A program made the translations under genes and the position numbers. The notes beneath the pieces were generated by a model. It had not been told where the DNA came from and searched no databases. It was given only the letters and a program-made list of their open reading frames with translations. Positions 10,638 through 23,405 of a stretch of 64,000 nt of DNA are shown here, piece after piece. Source of the DNA: Amanita rubescens (taxonomy: Eukaryota; Basidiomycota; Agaricomycetes; Agaricales; Amanitaceae); assembly GCA_015039365.1 (NCBI GenBank), contig WION01000233.1, positions 20,196 to 84,195 of the forward strand, in the 5' to 3' direction. Within the stretch, counting starts at the first letter, position 1; each line of letters starts with the position of its first letter.

Positions 10638-12428
10638 TTATTGAACAATCGTCGTCGAGCCTATGGTAAGGACAGATGTCCCACCATCGAGCGTAATACG
10701 CCGTCGGGTTTTCATCAGGATGTAGAGACGCCCGATCTGAGCGACAGTTTTCCCGTCTAGTATTAGACCTGACGGTGCCAAAACCATTGCTTGGCCGGTC
10801 TCGAGGATTGTCAGCTAGATTCTTCCCAAAGCAGATTGTTGCTTACTTTTAGTCCAACGATTTTTTCAAAGACGTCTTCAGTGGATATTTGTGCAGAAAC
10901 ATGTCGCTTTATATGCTCCCACCACTCCGGGGAGGAAAAGCGATGTAAGACCATAACGGTACACAAGTCCAGAATAACAGGCGGAATGACTGTTGGTTCT
11001 AGAGCCAGCGTCAGGTGGGGCGAAGGATCTAAAACTTTTCTTCACCTTGCGTACTAACGAGAACCCTCATAGCCAGGTGCCGCTGCTCACGGACCAACGT
11101 CAACAATGTCTTCACGAGGCCATTTGTCGTTCCACGCTCGAGATACTAGAGAAGAATTTGTGAACCCGAAAAGGTCATAATGTATAACGACAAACTTTGT
11201 GCGCTTCGTCGACTAGGAGAACTTTCCCGGTGTTGACTTCGGCGCGTACAAATAAGCGAACGACGATTTCGAACAGACTACATGCCGATGTAGCGTCAAT
11301 GAATGTATCTGTCAGATCCACAATGGTCAGACGACCAGGAGCAAAGCGCAGTTGTTGTCGGCCCCACGGCAACAAGAACGTTTTAAGTAACGCCATTCTT
11401 TGTTCCAACCCGGCAAGTTGTGCAGGGTTAAAGCTTTTTTTTCGTATTTCGAGTTCTGCTTTGAACCGGTCAAGAGTGAATGTTTCACCAAGGTCCCGAA
11501 GAATGGACTGCAAGAAGATTTAGCGTTTATGCTTGATTCCAACATAAATGTCAATAGACATACCATTACAATCTGCATGTATAATGGGGCAGACTCAAGT
11601 GAGTCGATGGCCATCATGGTGAGAAACGCCTCAGCGTCCAGTTCGCTCTCGTCAAACAAGAGTGGCGCAATGGTGACATTTGCACCGAGAGGTGCGTATA
11701 CGCGTTTCCGCGTTCCCAGAGAAGACTTTGGTACATAGACACGTACTTTCGGCGTTTTAATACCCTTTGATCGTGGAACACCAATATATGCCGCTTCGCT
11801 GGGTAGCCCGTTTGGACCACCATTGCCGTAGTGGAGGACGAGACCCGACAGCGGTTGTTTTAATGATCCGATGGGTGTATATTGAGGCACGAGCATCGAT
11901 TCTAGAATAATAGAGACCGTGTGTGATTTTCCGGAGCCCTGGACACCGCAGACCACCGCTGAGAAAGGAGTATTCTGTGGGATCACATCAGCATGACATA
12001 TCATTGGATGCGCTGATACTCACCGTATTCAAGTACAGTCTGGGGTCCTCGAGGGACCGTACGCCATCTTTTGATCTGAATAAAAGTTTCAACATAAAGG
12101 CCTTCGCAGTGCGCATCACTTAGTACTGACCCGACGCCAAGGATTTTCCCCATGAGACCATACTGACCGATATTTCTTTCTCCGCCGACGGCGACATATG
12201 CATCGCGTGTCAGTATCGGAGCGGTTAAAAGCTCATGATCATCGGTTTGATCCTTGTTGTCTTCCTCGACATCATCCAAGAGTGTAAACTCCTGTGAAGA
12301 ATAAGAACATGTAGATCAGTAGATGCAAGACGAATCAGACGCCCACTCACCGGATCTTTCTCGCCGTTAAAGATTGTTCCCCTCATGGAACTGCTGGCTG
12401 TAGGTCCGTCCTGATACAACCAGGGCAT
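10638..12428 (-). CDS. HerA/FtsK-like P-loop ATPase
   Basis: Eight exons (12428-12351, 12291-12131, 12075-12024, 11974-11570, 11507-11196, 11145-11046, 10998-10847, 10799-10638) join in perfect phase to 473 residues from an ATG (MPWLYQDGP). Walker A is VCGVQGSGKSHT in exon 4. Walker B is GKVLLVDEAHK ending exon 5. The sensor-like VLVSTQEPTVIPP follows, then LDLCTVMVLHRFSSP and the LKTGQAMVLAPSG hairpin, the order expected of HerA/FtsK-type motor ATPases. Such enzymes usually form hexamers that translocate DNA or remodel proteins; here that is inference. There is no signal peptide, and the cellular role in fungi is not known to me. All eight exons are intact, so it is under constraint. Confidence 0.8.
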
Positions 12429-13782
12429 CGTGGTGCAGTAGTGTCGTTCCGGTAAACGTTATATAATCCAGGCGATGGAATGGCGGATCAAGCCAAAACT
12501 AACAACCTGATGACTGCGAAAATTCGAGAAGTATAACCTTACTGAGAATCCGAGTTTCTTACCTGCGAATATACCGAATCCATCGACGAGTCAGTTCCGC
12601 AACGCCTGCGATGTAGTCAATCAGTGCCTCATGGGTTGCATGCGACTGATCGCATCCGCCTCATGCATTCCTTAACCCTTGGCGGGTCTCTGTGACCTGA
12701 GAATTGGAAGGCCGGGTGCCCGATGATATGTAAGAGCCAGTTGGCGGGTGATGAACAAAAGAGGAATGTGCCACGCGCATGGATGATAGCCGCAGGTTCA
12801 AAGTTCAAAGTTTACACTTTCTTACATCAAACCAAAATTCTTGTGATAGACTTTTCAAACAATCAGAACGGCTAGCAACACAACTCCGTAAAGGTAGAAA
12901 AAAATGAATAGGCGGTCATTATCAATTTTTGGCGCGCGTGTATGAGACTAATCTTCTCTGCGGCAGCACGGATAAGAACTCGAGCCAGCTTGGGAGGCAC
13001 TTCTTTCTTAGATATCTATCTATTGTGGTAACCCGCCGTGTGCGACTTGGAAACAGGAACAATTCACTTCTAGAATTCCATTGCACATGGCTACGACGTG
13101 GAACACTTGCACCTGTCCGCCCTGCCTCTCGTCCACCCTGAGTTGTGTCAACCGCGCCGACCTGGGTACCTTTCCCGCAAGCCATTGCAAATCCCCAGGT
13201 GCCTGTACCTGTTGCATTTCCCCGGTCAAGTACATTCGTTCCTTGAGGGACGATTGCGTCAATTGACCGGTTGGCATACCAGCATCGCGCCTTTCTCTGG
13301 GGCGTGTATTGGCATCCCCTTTTGTAGGTGCTTGCAAAATTAAAATACCCACTTGCCGAGCAAAGCAGTATACTGCCCAGATCACACTGTTAATCGACAA
13401 TGAAACCATGCTTTAATATTATCGGACTGGATTTACACATGTGACTGGCTACCGCAAAACGGTCAGAGCGATCGTAGGACGGAAGACGACATACGATGTG
13501 GGATATGTAGGCAAATTCATTTACCCAAAGTGCAATGACGTGCACAGCAGAGGCGAAAAAGATTTCAATTACTTAGAATATCATTTTGTGATGCGAGCAT
13601 CCAAAAGGAGTACATTGAAACGATGCGGAACTGTTACCTAAACCGGAAGGTCTTCAGAAGCTCATCCAGACTGTTCGCCCCGTTCCCAGCCTACTAATTC
13701 TCTTTGTTATTTGCACACCCACATCTTCCTATATATCTGCTGAGTGACGCACCGCTGGACTCGGGCAATTATACAACCACAA
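12429..13782. other. intergenic, no convincing gene
   Basis: Overlapping short frames at about 12920-13410 on both strands have no domain or splice support. A decayed gene could be hidden there, but nothing is identifiable. Confidence 0.5.
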
Positions 13783-14678
13783 ATGGTCGACCAAATGGAA
13801 CCGCTAGAGAAGGTACACAAACATGAACCGAATAAACATGTTCTCTGCCAGTTGACAGCGTACAGCTTTTCCTTCAGGTTGAAGAAGAGACCGAGCGGCG
13901 TGCAGAGTTGGAAAGTCAGACCATCTCCCTTTCAGAGCCAACGACAAGGGGAGAGCCAACTACCAGTGCAGGCGGACCTTCTCTAACAAGGAATAATACT
14001 GCGACGAGCGCTAACGGCACTGTGCGACGTAGAGGCGGCAGCGTATCAGTGACGCGTTTTGGTGAGGTACGTTTAGTGCTTTGCTGATTGATGAGATGTT
14101 CGGCTGCTAATTAGTATGGGGCCGGTGCTCCCCGTTTGGTATCGCAGTTATCGGCAAGCGACAGAAAAGACTCGTCGCGTTCTATAAACCCATCTCACAT
14201 GGCTCTCTATCAAGCTCAGCAAGTCGTACGTCTCTCATGCCAATCCCCATCAATGAAGCTGATCAAAATGCAGAATGACAGCTTCGATTCATTTCCTCCA
14301 GGGAGTAAGTACGACGATGACGATGAGGAAATCGAGGGTGACCATCTCACTACTCAAGTGTACGGGTCAGCTCGGGGCGGTCTCTCAAAAGCGGTGGGGG
14401 ACTTGCTTCCTCGTCGGTTGAGCAGATCTGGCTCCGAGCAGGTAATTTCAAAGTCAGTAATGGAACCTCCGATGGTAGTAGGGGTGCACGTGGAGGAGGC
14501 TACTGTAGAGTTAACGACGGAAGAACTACCCTGCGCTACCGTGCACGCAACGAATAGCGCCCGCAAACGTGGTGCATCATCAGGTTCCACGTCGTCGACT
14601 TGGGTGGAAAAAGCCAAGGACTTGACTCAGAAATTGCGACGGAGGAGCAAAACCGTGCTTTCACCGCCTGCTGCATAG
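13783..14678 (+). CDS. hypothetical low-complexity protein
   Basis: Exons are 13783-13812, 13878-14066 and 14115-14678, with a probable in-frame intron near 14229-14273. The start is the ATG of MVDQMEPLEK. Exon 2 begins VEEETERRAELESQTISLSE, a likely helix, and ends GGSVSVTRFGE. Exon 3 begins YGAGAPRLVSQLS, and after the probable intron reads NDSFDSFPPGSKYDDDDEE. The C-terminus is basic (WVEKAKDLTQKLRRRSK). The RRRGGSVSVTRFGE motif resembles fungal phosphorylation or ligand motifs, but no domain is recognised. Phases are consistent at all three main exons. Confidence 0.6.
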
Positions 14679-15140
14679 GATTAGGCTGCCGTATACCCTT
14701 TCTACGTTGCTGACCTGGTTGTCAATATGGCAACGTATAGTGATTACCCAATCTCCATGTACATAGATACCCACCTTAACGGCGTCTTATTAAATGAGTA
14801 TAGGCTAATTATGGTAGCGTGAGAGCGAGATTCCGAGTTCCCTCCGAAAGGGTAAGCTGAGGGCAGATTGTGATACCGATCCACGGTTGAATAAACTCTC
14901 ACAAGATTTCCTTGGAAATGGACCTGACTCGTATGCGTCAAGTACATAATTGTATCCGAGTATTAATGTCACCGGCCTAGCTTCGCCTCTCTGCCTTGTC
15001 TCCCTCTCTCCTCCACTAATTGTCCTGTGTTCAGCCTCCCACGTGCAGCCCCTCCGGCTCACTATATATATAACTCCTCAGCTCTACGCAGCCGATTGTC
15101 AAACAACCTTTATTCTCCCCAATTTTTTTTACGAGTCGTC
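14679..15140. other. intergenic
   Basis: A tatatata stretch at about 15063-15072 lies 70 bases before the next ATG and may serve as its TATA element. Nothing else seen. Confidence 0.4.
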
Positions 15141-16091
15141 ATGTACACTCAACGTTACCCCCAGGTGCGTTGACATCTACTTCTCTGCTTCTATAGCTCA
15201 TCTTTTTTTTCTCTCCATGTGCAGAGCGCTCCCCCATACCCTCTTCCCGCAGGCGGCCAGGATATCAGACGGAGACCTCTCCCACCCTGCCCATGTCGTT
15301 CGGCTCCCGTCTCACCCGCCATCAGCGTCATTGATACAACATTTGATGACCGAACACCGGCCAGCTTCCGTGAAATTCTTGACTCAACGACCCTGGCGGT
15401 TGGATTTGATCAATCATGTTTGGAGGGTCTAACCGCCGATTTGCTCTACACGCCTACCAATGCCTTTGCCCAATCATGTTGGGACATCCTCTTCCCTGAG
15501 CAAGACCCCGAGCCTGAACTTACGACGCCAATCTCCGGCCCACCTTCTTACCGGACGCTTCCCCAAATCTACATCCACCCTGGAGGCTCCACCAGTCATT
15601 CAACCATTCAACCGCAAAGTCCGGAAAAGCGGAAGCGAGAAGAGGATTCGTATTCATTTATCGACACCGCATCCAGCGCCTTCTGGGATAGTGATGACGA
15701 TGTCGAAGACGACAAATATGAAGTGGAAACACAGGACGTCAAGAGCTTTGTCAGCTTTGACGACGACGATGAGTCTGAAGTCTCGAGCTTCAGCCATATC
15801 GATGCGATCAAGAACCACCCCATTATCGACACCGATTTTTCTGTAAGCTGCATTTTTATTACACACGAGCGTCACTTACAATAGGGATAATAGGTCAAGG
15901 ACGATCTATTCCTAAATGATCCGTCCAAGGTTGACTGGAGACCGTCACTGATGTGTTGGGAAGACTCGCTCCCAATATCAGTCGTCTTCCGTGAGATGCC
16001 AGTGAGCAGCAAGCCTCCAAAGATGAGCAAGATGGCAGCACTGCGAGCGAAGATAAATATCCTACCATTTAGGTCTGCAGCGCAGGTATAA
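15141..16091 (+). CDS. hypothetical acidic protein
   Basis: Exons 15141-15164 (MYTQRYPQ), 15225-15842 and 15894-16091 join in phase to about 279 residues. If the intron-like GTATAA...GCGCAG is removed, the stop moves to about 16160 with the same final residue. The N-terminal part is proline-rich. Residues 45-90 (ISVIDTTFDDRTPASFREIL, AQSCWDILFPEQ) look folded. Residues 140-200 are strongly acidic (DSDDDVEDDKYEVE, SFDDDDESEVSSF). Exon 3 reads VKDDLFLNDPSKVDWRPSLM. I recognise no family. Nuclear or cytosolic location is a guess based on the lack of a signal peptide and the acidic tracts. Confidence 0.6.
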
Positions 16092-17744
16092 TCCCTGGTA
16101 AGTTGGCCTCCCCCAACCCTTCCTGACAATCATTAACTTGAGCTCAACGCGCAGGTCTGAAAAAACGGAATTGACGTCCGTTGTACTTTTACCAATAATA
16201 ATTGCATCCCCTACAAAACAGTCCCATACTAGTAATACCTAGTCTATCCTTCACGACTTCTTGCTTTCATAGTCTCTTGTCTACTCATCCACGACCCTTC
16301 TGAATCCACGAACTGACGTCACTCTTTAACCATCTTCCTCGTACCCGTGTCAGTGTAAAAAATGGGAATTTTTAGTCCCCGGCCCCCTCTCTATTCTGTG
16401 GAGTAGAATAGTTACCGAAACTCTCTCACATACTTCGTTCGGGCTTATTGTATGAGTTACTTTTGTGAGCAACTACTGTCTTTTGGCTGCTACTAGGTTG
16501 TGAGCTGCGCGGCGGACTTAAGGCATGCACATCTGGATGGGCGTCGTGACGGGAGTATTTTTCCCCGATCGGACCAAATTACATCTCCCGTTACGCGTTA
16601 GTGCCATACCGTTGCGTCCAATGCGGTGTCCGCAAATATGCGCCATTGCGACACAATTGCGGTGGTTGTTAGCACATGTAAGTCACTACCCTGGAAAATC
16701 GTACAATACATTTTGTTGTAGCCTGAGAGCCGCGCGCCGATCAAGCGAGCTGAGGTGCTGGTAAGGTTAGTCAATAGATCTACTTTATGCGTGGCATAAG
16801 GTAAGTAGCATACATGGACACTGAGGCCGCCGACATCCATATTCCATGACTTTCATCGAGTCGTCAACCATAGTATGAACTAATGACAGCGGCGGCCGTT
16901 GTGCGCTCAGGAGATAACCGGTACGTACGAGTGACCTTGACAACCCTGGCGTATCCAAGTGCCATATGGTGGTCAGTTTGTGTTGCCCTCTTCTGAAAAT
17001 TCCCCGGCGCAGTTTAGCGTCAAGTGGCGGTGGCCGGTGGCAGTGATCACTGATACTGATAGCGGAGCAACAGCGTGCGCGGCTACTAAGCAGCAGACTA
17101 AACTATACCTTAGCTAGTCACAATTCAGGCTAACAAATGGTTCCTCCACTAAATGCTCGGCTCCCGCTTCTAGTGCACTCAGTGACACTCTGTCCCCTGG
17201 TGCCCTGTTACTTAGTTCTACTAACAGTACTTACACATCAAGCAATTGCAAAGAGGAACGACTTACCACATGAACGTGCGATTCTCGCCACCAACCAGTG
17301 CACACTATAGCTACCACCGTGGTGAGCTTACTAGACAATTGACGCGGTGATATCGGGACGGGCTTGAAGGACCTTGGTTAGAACTTCTCAACTTCTTTCC
17401 GACCTTGGCCCGCTTTCTTATTCTTTATTCTGATTTTTGGTCTCGCTTACGCCGCCGCCATCCTCTAACCACTCACGAATGTCACTGTCATCGCTATTTT
17501 TAATCCATTATGGGAGAAGCATAACCCTTACCTATTTTCCGTACTAAAACATTAAATTATGGAATTCAATTGAACGCACTTCGGCCGAGGTTTCCTTTTA
17601 TATGCGTTGCATTATCGTTGGATATGTGATGCGATGGTGTAAGGATCATTATCTCATGTAGTGGGAATATCTTTTGTTTCCCTGATTTCATTTTTGCTTT
17701 CCATTTCGGGATGTGGTGAGAGTTGGCAACTTGTCACGTATCTG
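16092..17744. other. gene-free region
   Basis: About 1.6 kb with no sustained frame on either strand, no tRNA arm motifs and no transposase motif. It may be decayed mobile or repeated DNA continuous with the tandem repeat that follows. Confidence 0.45.
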
Positions 17745-18235
17745 TGGGTGTGTTTTTTGTCTAGACAACCGTCTCGACGTCGACATCAGTAGTGACGACA
17801 ATTAACACAATTAACAATTCGACTTGCGGCGATTGATACACCCGTCGATCGTAGCCGCTAAGCACCTTGCCAACACCGATTTCGTCATATATGTTGTGTT
17901 TTTTCTAGGTCACGGTAATTGTCTCGACATCAGCAGCAACGACAATTGACACGATTAACAACTTGCGGAGATACGCCTTGTATCTTCCGGCAGCAACTTG
18001 CCAACATTGATGAAAATTGAGTCGTCAATTAAGCTTAAGCATGGTGTGTTCGTGTAGGTAACTGTACCGACATGAGCAACAAAGCCAATTAATACGTTTA
18101 ACAGCACCTCGATCGAAGCCGCTCAGCACTTGCCAACATTAATTCCATCATTAATCTCAACATTAACGTTGTTACAGAAACAGTTTGGTATGTCGTCTAG
18201 GAATCAGACATATAATTTACAATTCCACTACTGTA
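17745..18235 (+). repeat. decayed tandem repeat, period about 145 bases
   Basis: Three diverged units and the start of a fourth are visible by shared blocks in the same order: tgtgttttttgtctag-like start, gtctcgacatcag, cgacaattaacac-aattaaca, cttgcgg, and cttgccaacattga. Starts are near 17745, 17893, 18043 and 18186. There is no coding frame across units. Origin is unknown. Confidence 0.6.
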
Positions 18236-18335
18236 CACAATTTGCGGAGACAAAAAAAAAAGCCAGTCCATAACTACATCCATAGTAACCGCGGAACTTC
18301 ATTTTTTCCTTCGTCGTCGTCACTAATTTTAGTCC

Positions 18336-20092
18336 TCACAACCTCAACACAGCGGGCGAATGGGACGTGCTGAGTTCCACGTGGCCTCTGTCCTTGCCTT
18401 CCTCTGACCAACTGACGACGCCATTGACGTGATTTCCTTCTTTCTCGATTAACACATCCCTCTTTCGTCCTTCACCGCTCGGGTCGTGGACGTGCGGATT
18501 GGCCAAAACGGTCGGCCAGAAGCGGACGGTGGTCACTTCAAAACTGCCTTCATAGGTGGGCGGTAATACGACCTCGGCAGGAGCATGGGAAGCCGATACG
18601 TTTACGAGCAATTTCGAGTCGACAGGGGCTTCGCGGATTCTAAGCGATACGGGCGAGTGGCATGTGATTGCTGAAATATCATAGATTCCTCCCTTGGCGT
18701 CTTTCTGGAAAGGGTTGAGAGCGACGTCCACGTTGACAATGCTATCAAGTGTTGAGGTAAGATAAGGGATATCATGAAATCGAAAGAGCTGATACGTACG
18801 TGTTTTCGGTAATCAGGTCAAGCTTTGCTGACCCTTCTGCGTCAGGGTTGAGGACTATGACGCCTTTGATGCGTTCATTGCGTGTCTTCAAGGCGAGAGA
18901 ACCAGTAACGTTGAAAGCTCCCAAAATGCCGCCATTGTGAGAAGCGATGTAGAATGGGCCGGAACTTATGAGGTTGACGGAAACTGGACCATTCGACGTT
19001 TCGATGGAACCCTTTCCAGCGACTAAGGACTGTAGGATGTCAAACACTTATGATCAGGAACGGTATGGGAATGGTGATATGTCGTTACTCACCCCTCCGA
19101 GGATACCACCATTGGCACCTGTTAATGAGATGTCATCAAAGACGACGTGCTTTCCTACATTGCGGAACACCTGAGTGAAATTGGGCATGTCCGTCTCGAA
19201 CTTCTTGATATGTAAAAGTTTGGAAGACTTGGACTTGGGGAGCTTAATCGTGACGTAGAATCTCAAGCCATGATGATGAGAGAATTGAGGTTCGTTAGGT
19301 GTCTGTCGTGAAAGGGTTAGATTGGGATAGGAACTTGATCAAAAGCACTTGCAAAGATTCCGATACCATTCTCCCCATCAGCGCGCGTGAATTGGCATAC
19401 TTTGGCAATCTTCGGCCCACCAGGTCGTAGATAGTCGAGGTGAACCTTTACTTTAGCAACGTCGCTCTCCTTATCCGTTGTTATGATTTTGACCTGTCCA
19501 CCAGAATAGACGCCTCGCGAGAGGAAGAAGAGAGCCTCTGAATCGATGGGAAGCTCGAACTTTTCTTCCTTCTTGAATGGGAACGTAAGCGGAGCTTTTA
19601 GGATCTGTTTGAAGGAGGCTTTGAGAGGCATTTGGTCCGGTGTTTCATCGCCCCAAACACATCGTACGCGTTTCAGCTCGGGTGGAATAGGAAAATCTTC
19701 CTCTGTAGGCCAGTCCTCCTAAAGAGAGAACCGTTAGCATTGGGCGGCGATTGATAGGGTTTACTTACGAATGTAGCGTTGAAATGCGTAACAACCGTGA
19801 CGCTCCGGACAAGAGCGCTCACAAGGACCCAGGTCGTCACTGCGAAAGCGACGGCGGCGAAGAACCGACGTATTAGTCTTCTGCGTCGACTTGGCTCCTG
19901 GTGTTGCATAGGGCAGACATAGAAATGGGGCAATACGGGGATCGGTTGGCCAGGATATGGTTGTTGCACATATGGCGCATAGGAAGGTGGTAGTTGCTGA
20001 TCAAGTAGATCAGCGCCCTTCTCTGAACAGGAGGCGTTGCCAGGCTCTTTTGCTGGGATATTGGATGGTGGTTCTGGTATAGGCGAAGCCAT
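18336..20092 (-). CDS. single-pass membrane protein with beta-rich ectodomain (adhesin-like)
   Basis: Exons 20092-19769, 19718-19353, 19302-19093, 19029-18800 and 18741-18336 join in phase to 511 residues. The N-terminus is proline-rich and cytosolic-looking (YVQQPYPGQPIPVLPHF), then a basic SRRRRLIRRFF and a membrane segment (AAVAFAVTTWVLVSALV), suggesting a type II orientation. The rest has repeated beta-strand patterns such as SGPFYIASHNGGILGAF and LTGANGGILGG, resembling DUF4097/DUF7330-type putative adhesin folds. Several NxT/NxS sites fit an exposed domain. Intron 2 begins GCAAGT instead of GT; the nearest GT would give an intron of only 32 bases. Function is unknown. Confidence 0.72.
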
Positions 20093-20693
20093 GGGAATCG
20101 CAAGGTTGGACGTAAGCCCTGTGTGCGCCGTATTATATATATCTTGCAGGAAGGGAGAGCTCAGGATGGAAATTGTTGCTGCGCATTATGCTGCGCACAG
20201 CCATGTGATGTCAGATAGATTCCTATCAGGGAATGCCCTTTTAGTATGCGGAGGTATAAAGTGACAACCTTATCATTGGCAACTTTACCGATGTCAAATG
20301 CATATCCCATCAAAACGTATTTCTGTTTCTCATATCGGTGAATTGGTAGGGTGAAGAACGACGGCCTGCTGAAAGCTTGGGAGCTTGATGGTGGATCTCC
20401 ACCGACGGAGCGCTGGCTCCACACGCTCCAAAACGAAAATGCAGGACGAAATCTCTTATCTCTGGTGGTTTGTAAAATGTTCTTTCGAGTCATTTACTCG
20501 GGCACAGCATAAGCACATGTTAGAGTCCTGACAGCCCTGTGCACAGTCAACATGTCAAGGCTGCTCATGGCGCTCAACTTTAAATACAGTCACCTCAATC
20601 TGATTGGTCCGATCACTTTCCAATTATGGAATCACTAACCACGTGGTTACGAGAACAACTTTTCAAATTGAGAGAAGAGCGACGCCGTACACG
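20093..20693. other. intergenic
   Basis: Shared upstream region of the membrane protein gene (minus) and KRI1 (plus). It holds a tatatata stretch at 20132-20141. A minus-strand frame at 20161-20493 lacks support. Confidence 0.4.
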
Positions 20694-23205
20694 ATGCTCT
20701 CGGACTCTTCTGACAATGAAGAAACTCACCAGCTGACAGTAAACGAGCACTTCGCCAAAGCGTATCAGCATAGAAAGGAGCGAGAGGAACTGCAAAAACG
20801 TGAGTTAACACACTGCGCGCGTTTCGCATTTTTGACAGGTTACCGCGTGTAGTAAAAGACAAGTATGGGTCCGACTTCGAAGAGGAAGAAGGCTCTGATG
20901 AATCAACAAACTCAGAGTCGGCCGAGTCTGAGGATGAAGACGGGCAAGAACTGACACCTGCTGTGGATGCTGCGATTCTGCGCACCTTGGCAATGATCAA
21001 GCGAAAAGATCCCGCGATCTACATTCCAGGAAAGGACGTATATAACGGTGCGTTACGCTTGCCTCCTAAATCCCGCCTGGCGTTCGAATAACGCGCCATT
21101 TATTAGAGGAAGAACAAAGAGTAACAAACCCTTCTTCACAAAGGGAAAAGAAAAAGGACCCCAAGGACAAGGCATGCCATTACAGTCACCAATATTTATT
21201 TCTCTCGTTTGTTGATGAGATATGTATGATACATCCAGTCCAAGCCTGTTACGCTACGCCAAGTAGCCTTTGAAGCTGTACTTGAAGGAGAGTCGCGGTC
21301 GCCATCTCCTGAATTTGGAAAGCCGACGCATGTGGAGGAACAGCAAGTTCTGCGCAACGAAACGATTGCTGCCTTCCACGGTGCTGTCGCGGGTGAAGAT
21401 GAAGATGGGGATGAAAGTGATGAAGGTGGTGGTTTACTTGTTCCGCGGGAGAAAACAAAGGACGAGATGGAGAGAGAGGAAGAGGAGTATCGAGCCTACT
21501 TGAAGAAAGAAGTCGGCTCAGACTTGGAGGACCTGGTTACCGTTGAAAAGGTCAATGACGAGTTTGCGCAAGCCGAGAAGAGCTCAGATATTGAAGTTGA
21601 CGCTAAAAAGAAGAAAAAGAAAAAGAAGAGCAAGGAGTCAAAAGTAAAGTCGAAAGAGCAGGAAGATCACGAGTTTCTTATGAGGTACGCGTTTTTTCTC
21701 TCTCTTTCCTCAAGTTATTAAATTGTTTTTAGTTACATCCTCAACCGTGGCTGGATAGACAAATCCAGTGGACATATCCCAACATACAAAGAAGTGACGT
21801 CCTCCAAAAAGTCGAAATCAAAATCCAAAGCAAAATCTCCTATAGCGCTCGCCTCCGAATCCGATTCTGAAGCAGCCCCAGATGCCGAGGGCGGAAGCGA
21901 TGCAGGCGATTCCGAACTTGATTCCGACGCCTCGTTCGAAAGCCTCAACGACCATTTCGAATCATCCTATAACTTCCGGTTTGAGGAGCCCGGTGCTGAT
22001 AAGATCCCGACCTTCCCGCGGAACTTGCCCAATACCGTCCGTCGACAGGATTCGACGCGGAAGGATGCTCGTGCGCGAAAACAAGAACGGAAAGAGGCGG
22101 AACTCGAGCAAAAGCGAGAAGAAGTACGGAGGTTGAAGAATCTCAAGATGAAGGAAATCAGGAAGAAGCTGGAGATGATAGGCAAGGAAGGTGGCAGAGG
22201 CAAAAACGTTGATGAGGATCAAGGTGAGCATAACTCCCGAAATGAGGATTCTGATTGTAACCATCATTTTTAGCGTTGCACCAACTCGATTTGGATGCAG
22301 AGTGGGATCCGGATGAGCACGACAAGCAAATGACAAGACTATATACGAACGATGCTGATGCTGTCGTAGACGAAGAGAAACCTATGTGGGAGGATGACAT
22401 TGACATTGGAGATATCCACGTTTCTGAGGATGAACAGCCTAATATCATCGATGATTCAAAGAAGGACAAAAAGAAGAAGAAGAAAAAGAAGAAGAAGGAT
22501 GATGATGAGAATCATATAGACGAAGGCGGAGTTGACATTGATGAGATGGATGCGGATGTCGTGCGCGACGATGATGAGGAAGAATGGGATGGAACAGAGG
22601 AAATGCGAAAGCGCAAGCTCAAGGAGTACATGGGCGAACTAGATGCGTTGGACTTCAACGATGTGGTACGTATATGCGCAAAGTTCTCGCCTATCAAAGT
22701 TGTGAATAACATCCCGTTTTAGGTCGCCGGTATGAAAACGCGTTTCAGATATGCTCCAGTCAAGCCGGAATCGTTTGCATTGACGCCTGTTGAAATCCTG
22801 ATGGCCACCGACCAAGAACTTAACCAATACGTTAGCATCAGAAAGTACGCGCCGTACCGGAGAGACGCGCAGTGGGATAATAACCGGAATGAGAAGTTAC
22901 GTGAGCTTAAGAAGCAGATTGCGGAACGTATGGGCCGGGCTGGGATGGATGCCGGTGATGGTGAGGCGGATAGACATGCACGTGGATCGAAGCCCGCGAA
23001 GAAGAGGAAGGGCAGGAAGGAGCGGATGAAGGCCAAGGCTGCCACTGATACTATTGAAAATGGCGAGGAAGACGAGGCGAAGCAGCAAGGGAAGCGCGAG
23101 CGCGAAGATGAGGGGGAAGAAACGGTTGATGGCCAGGGCGAAGAAGACGCACACAAGAAAAAGCGTAAACGCCGGCACAAAAAGAAAGAAGCCGAGCTTG
23201 CTTGA
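20694..23205 (+). CDS. KRI1: KRI1, ribosome-biogenesis protein
   Basis: Seven exons (20694-20799, 20853-21047, 21107-21171, 21239-21684, 21733-22223, 22274-22665, 22723-23205) join in phase to 725 residues. Start MLSDSSDNEETHQLT. Family hallmarks include DPAIYIPGKDVYNEEEQRV, EFLMSYILNRGWID, and the Kri1 C-terminal domain MKTRFRYAPVKPESFALTP through SIRKYAPYRRD. Acidic and lysine tracts between them (KKKKKKKSKE, KDKKKKKKKKKK) are typical. Yeast Kri1 works in the nucleolus with Krr1 in early 40S (SSU processome) maturation. Intron 3 has a GC donor (AAG|GCATGC at 21172); no phase-0 GT donor of usable size exists there. The protein ends in a basic tail suited to nucleolar targeting. Confidence 0.95.
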
Positions 23206-23405
23206 TTAGATAGCACTTTCAACTCATTACGAGTATAACTTTTGCACAGTCGAAGATGCCACAACTACGTCAAAACGTCCCATGTCCATACATCGTTCAA
23301 TTAAAAAATACAAATTGTGCAAATGTTCCAGAAAAGCCATGTGGAAGTAGCGTATAAATTAGAAGTCCATCTACGACTTGAAATTCATTTTGTTCGACGT
23401 CTGCC

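Noticed and set aside
12922..13409. Overlapping frames of 60-129 residues, some Cys-containing
   Set aside because: No signal peptide, domain, splice support or paralog; several frames overlap on both strands.
20161..20493. 110-residue minus-strand frame upstream of KRI1
   Set aside because: No domain or composition support, and it covers the likely shared promoter region.
22512..22712. Ser-rich minus-strand frame within KRI1
   Set aside because: Antisense of the acidic Asp/Glu tract of KRI1.
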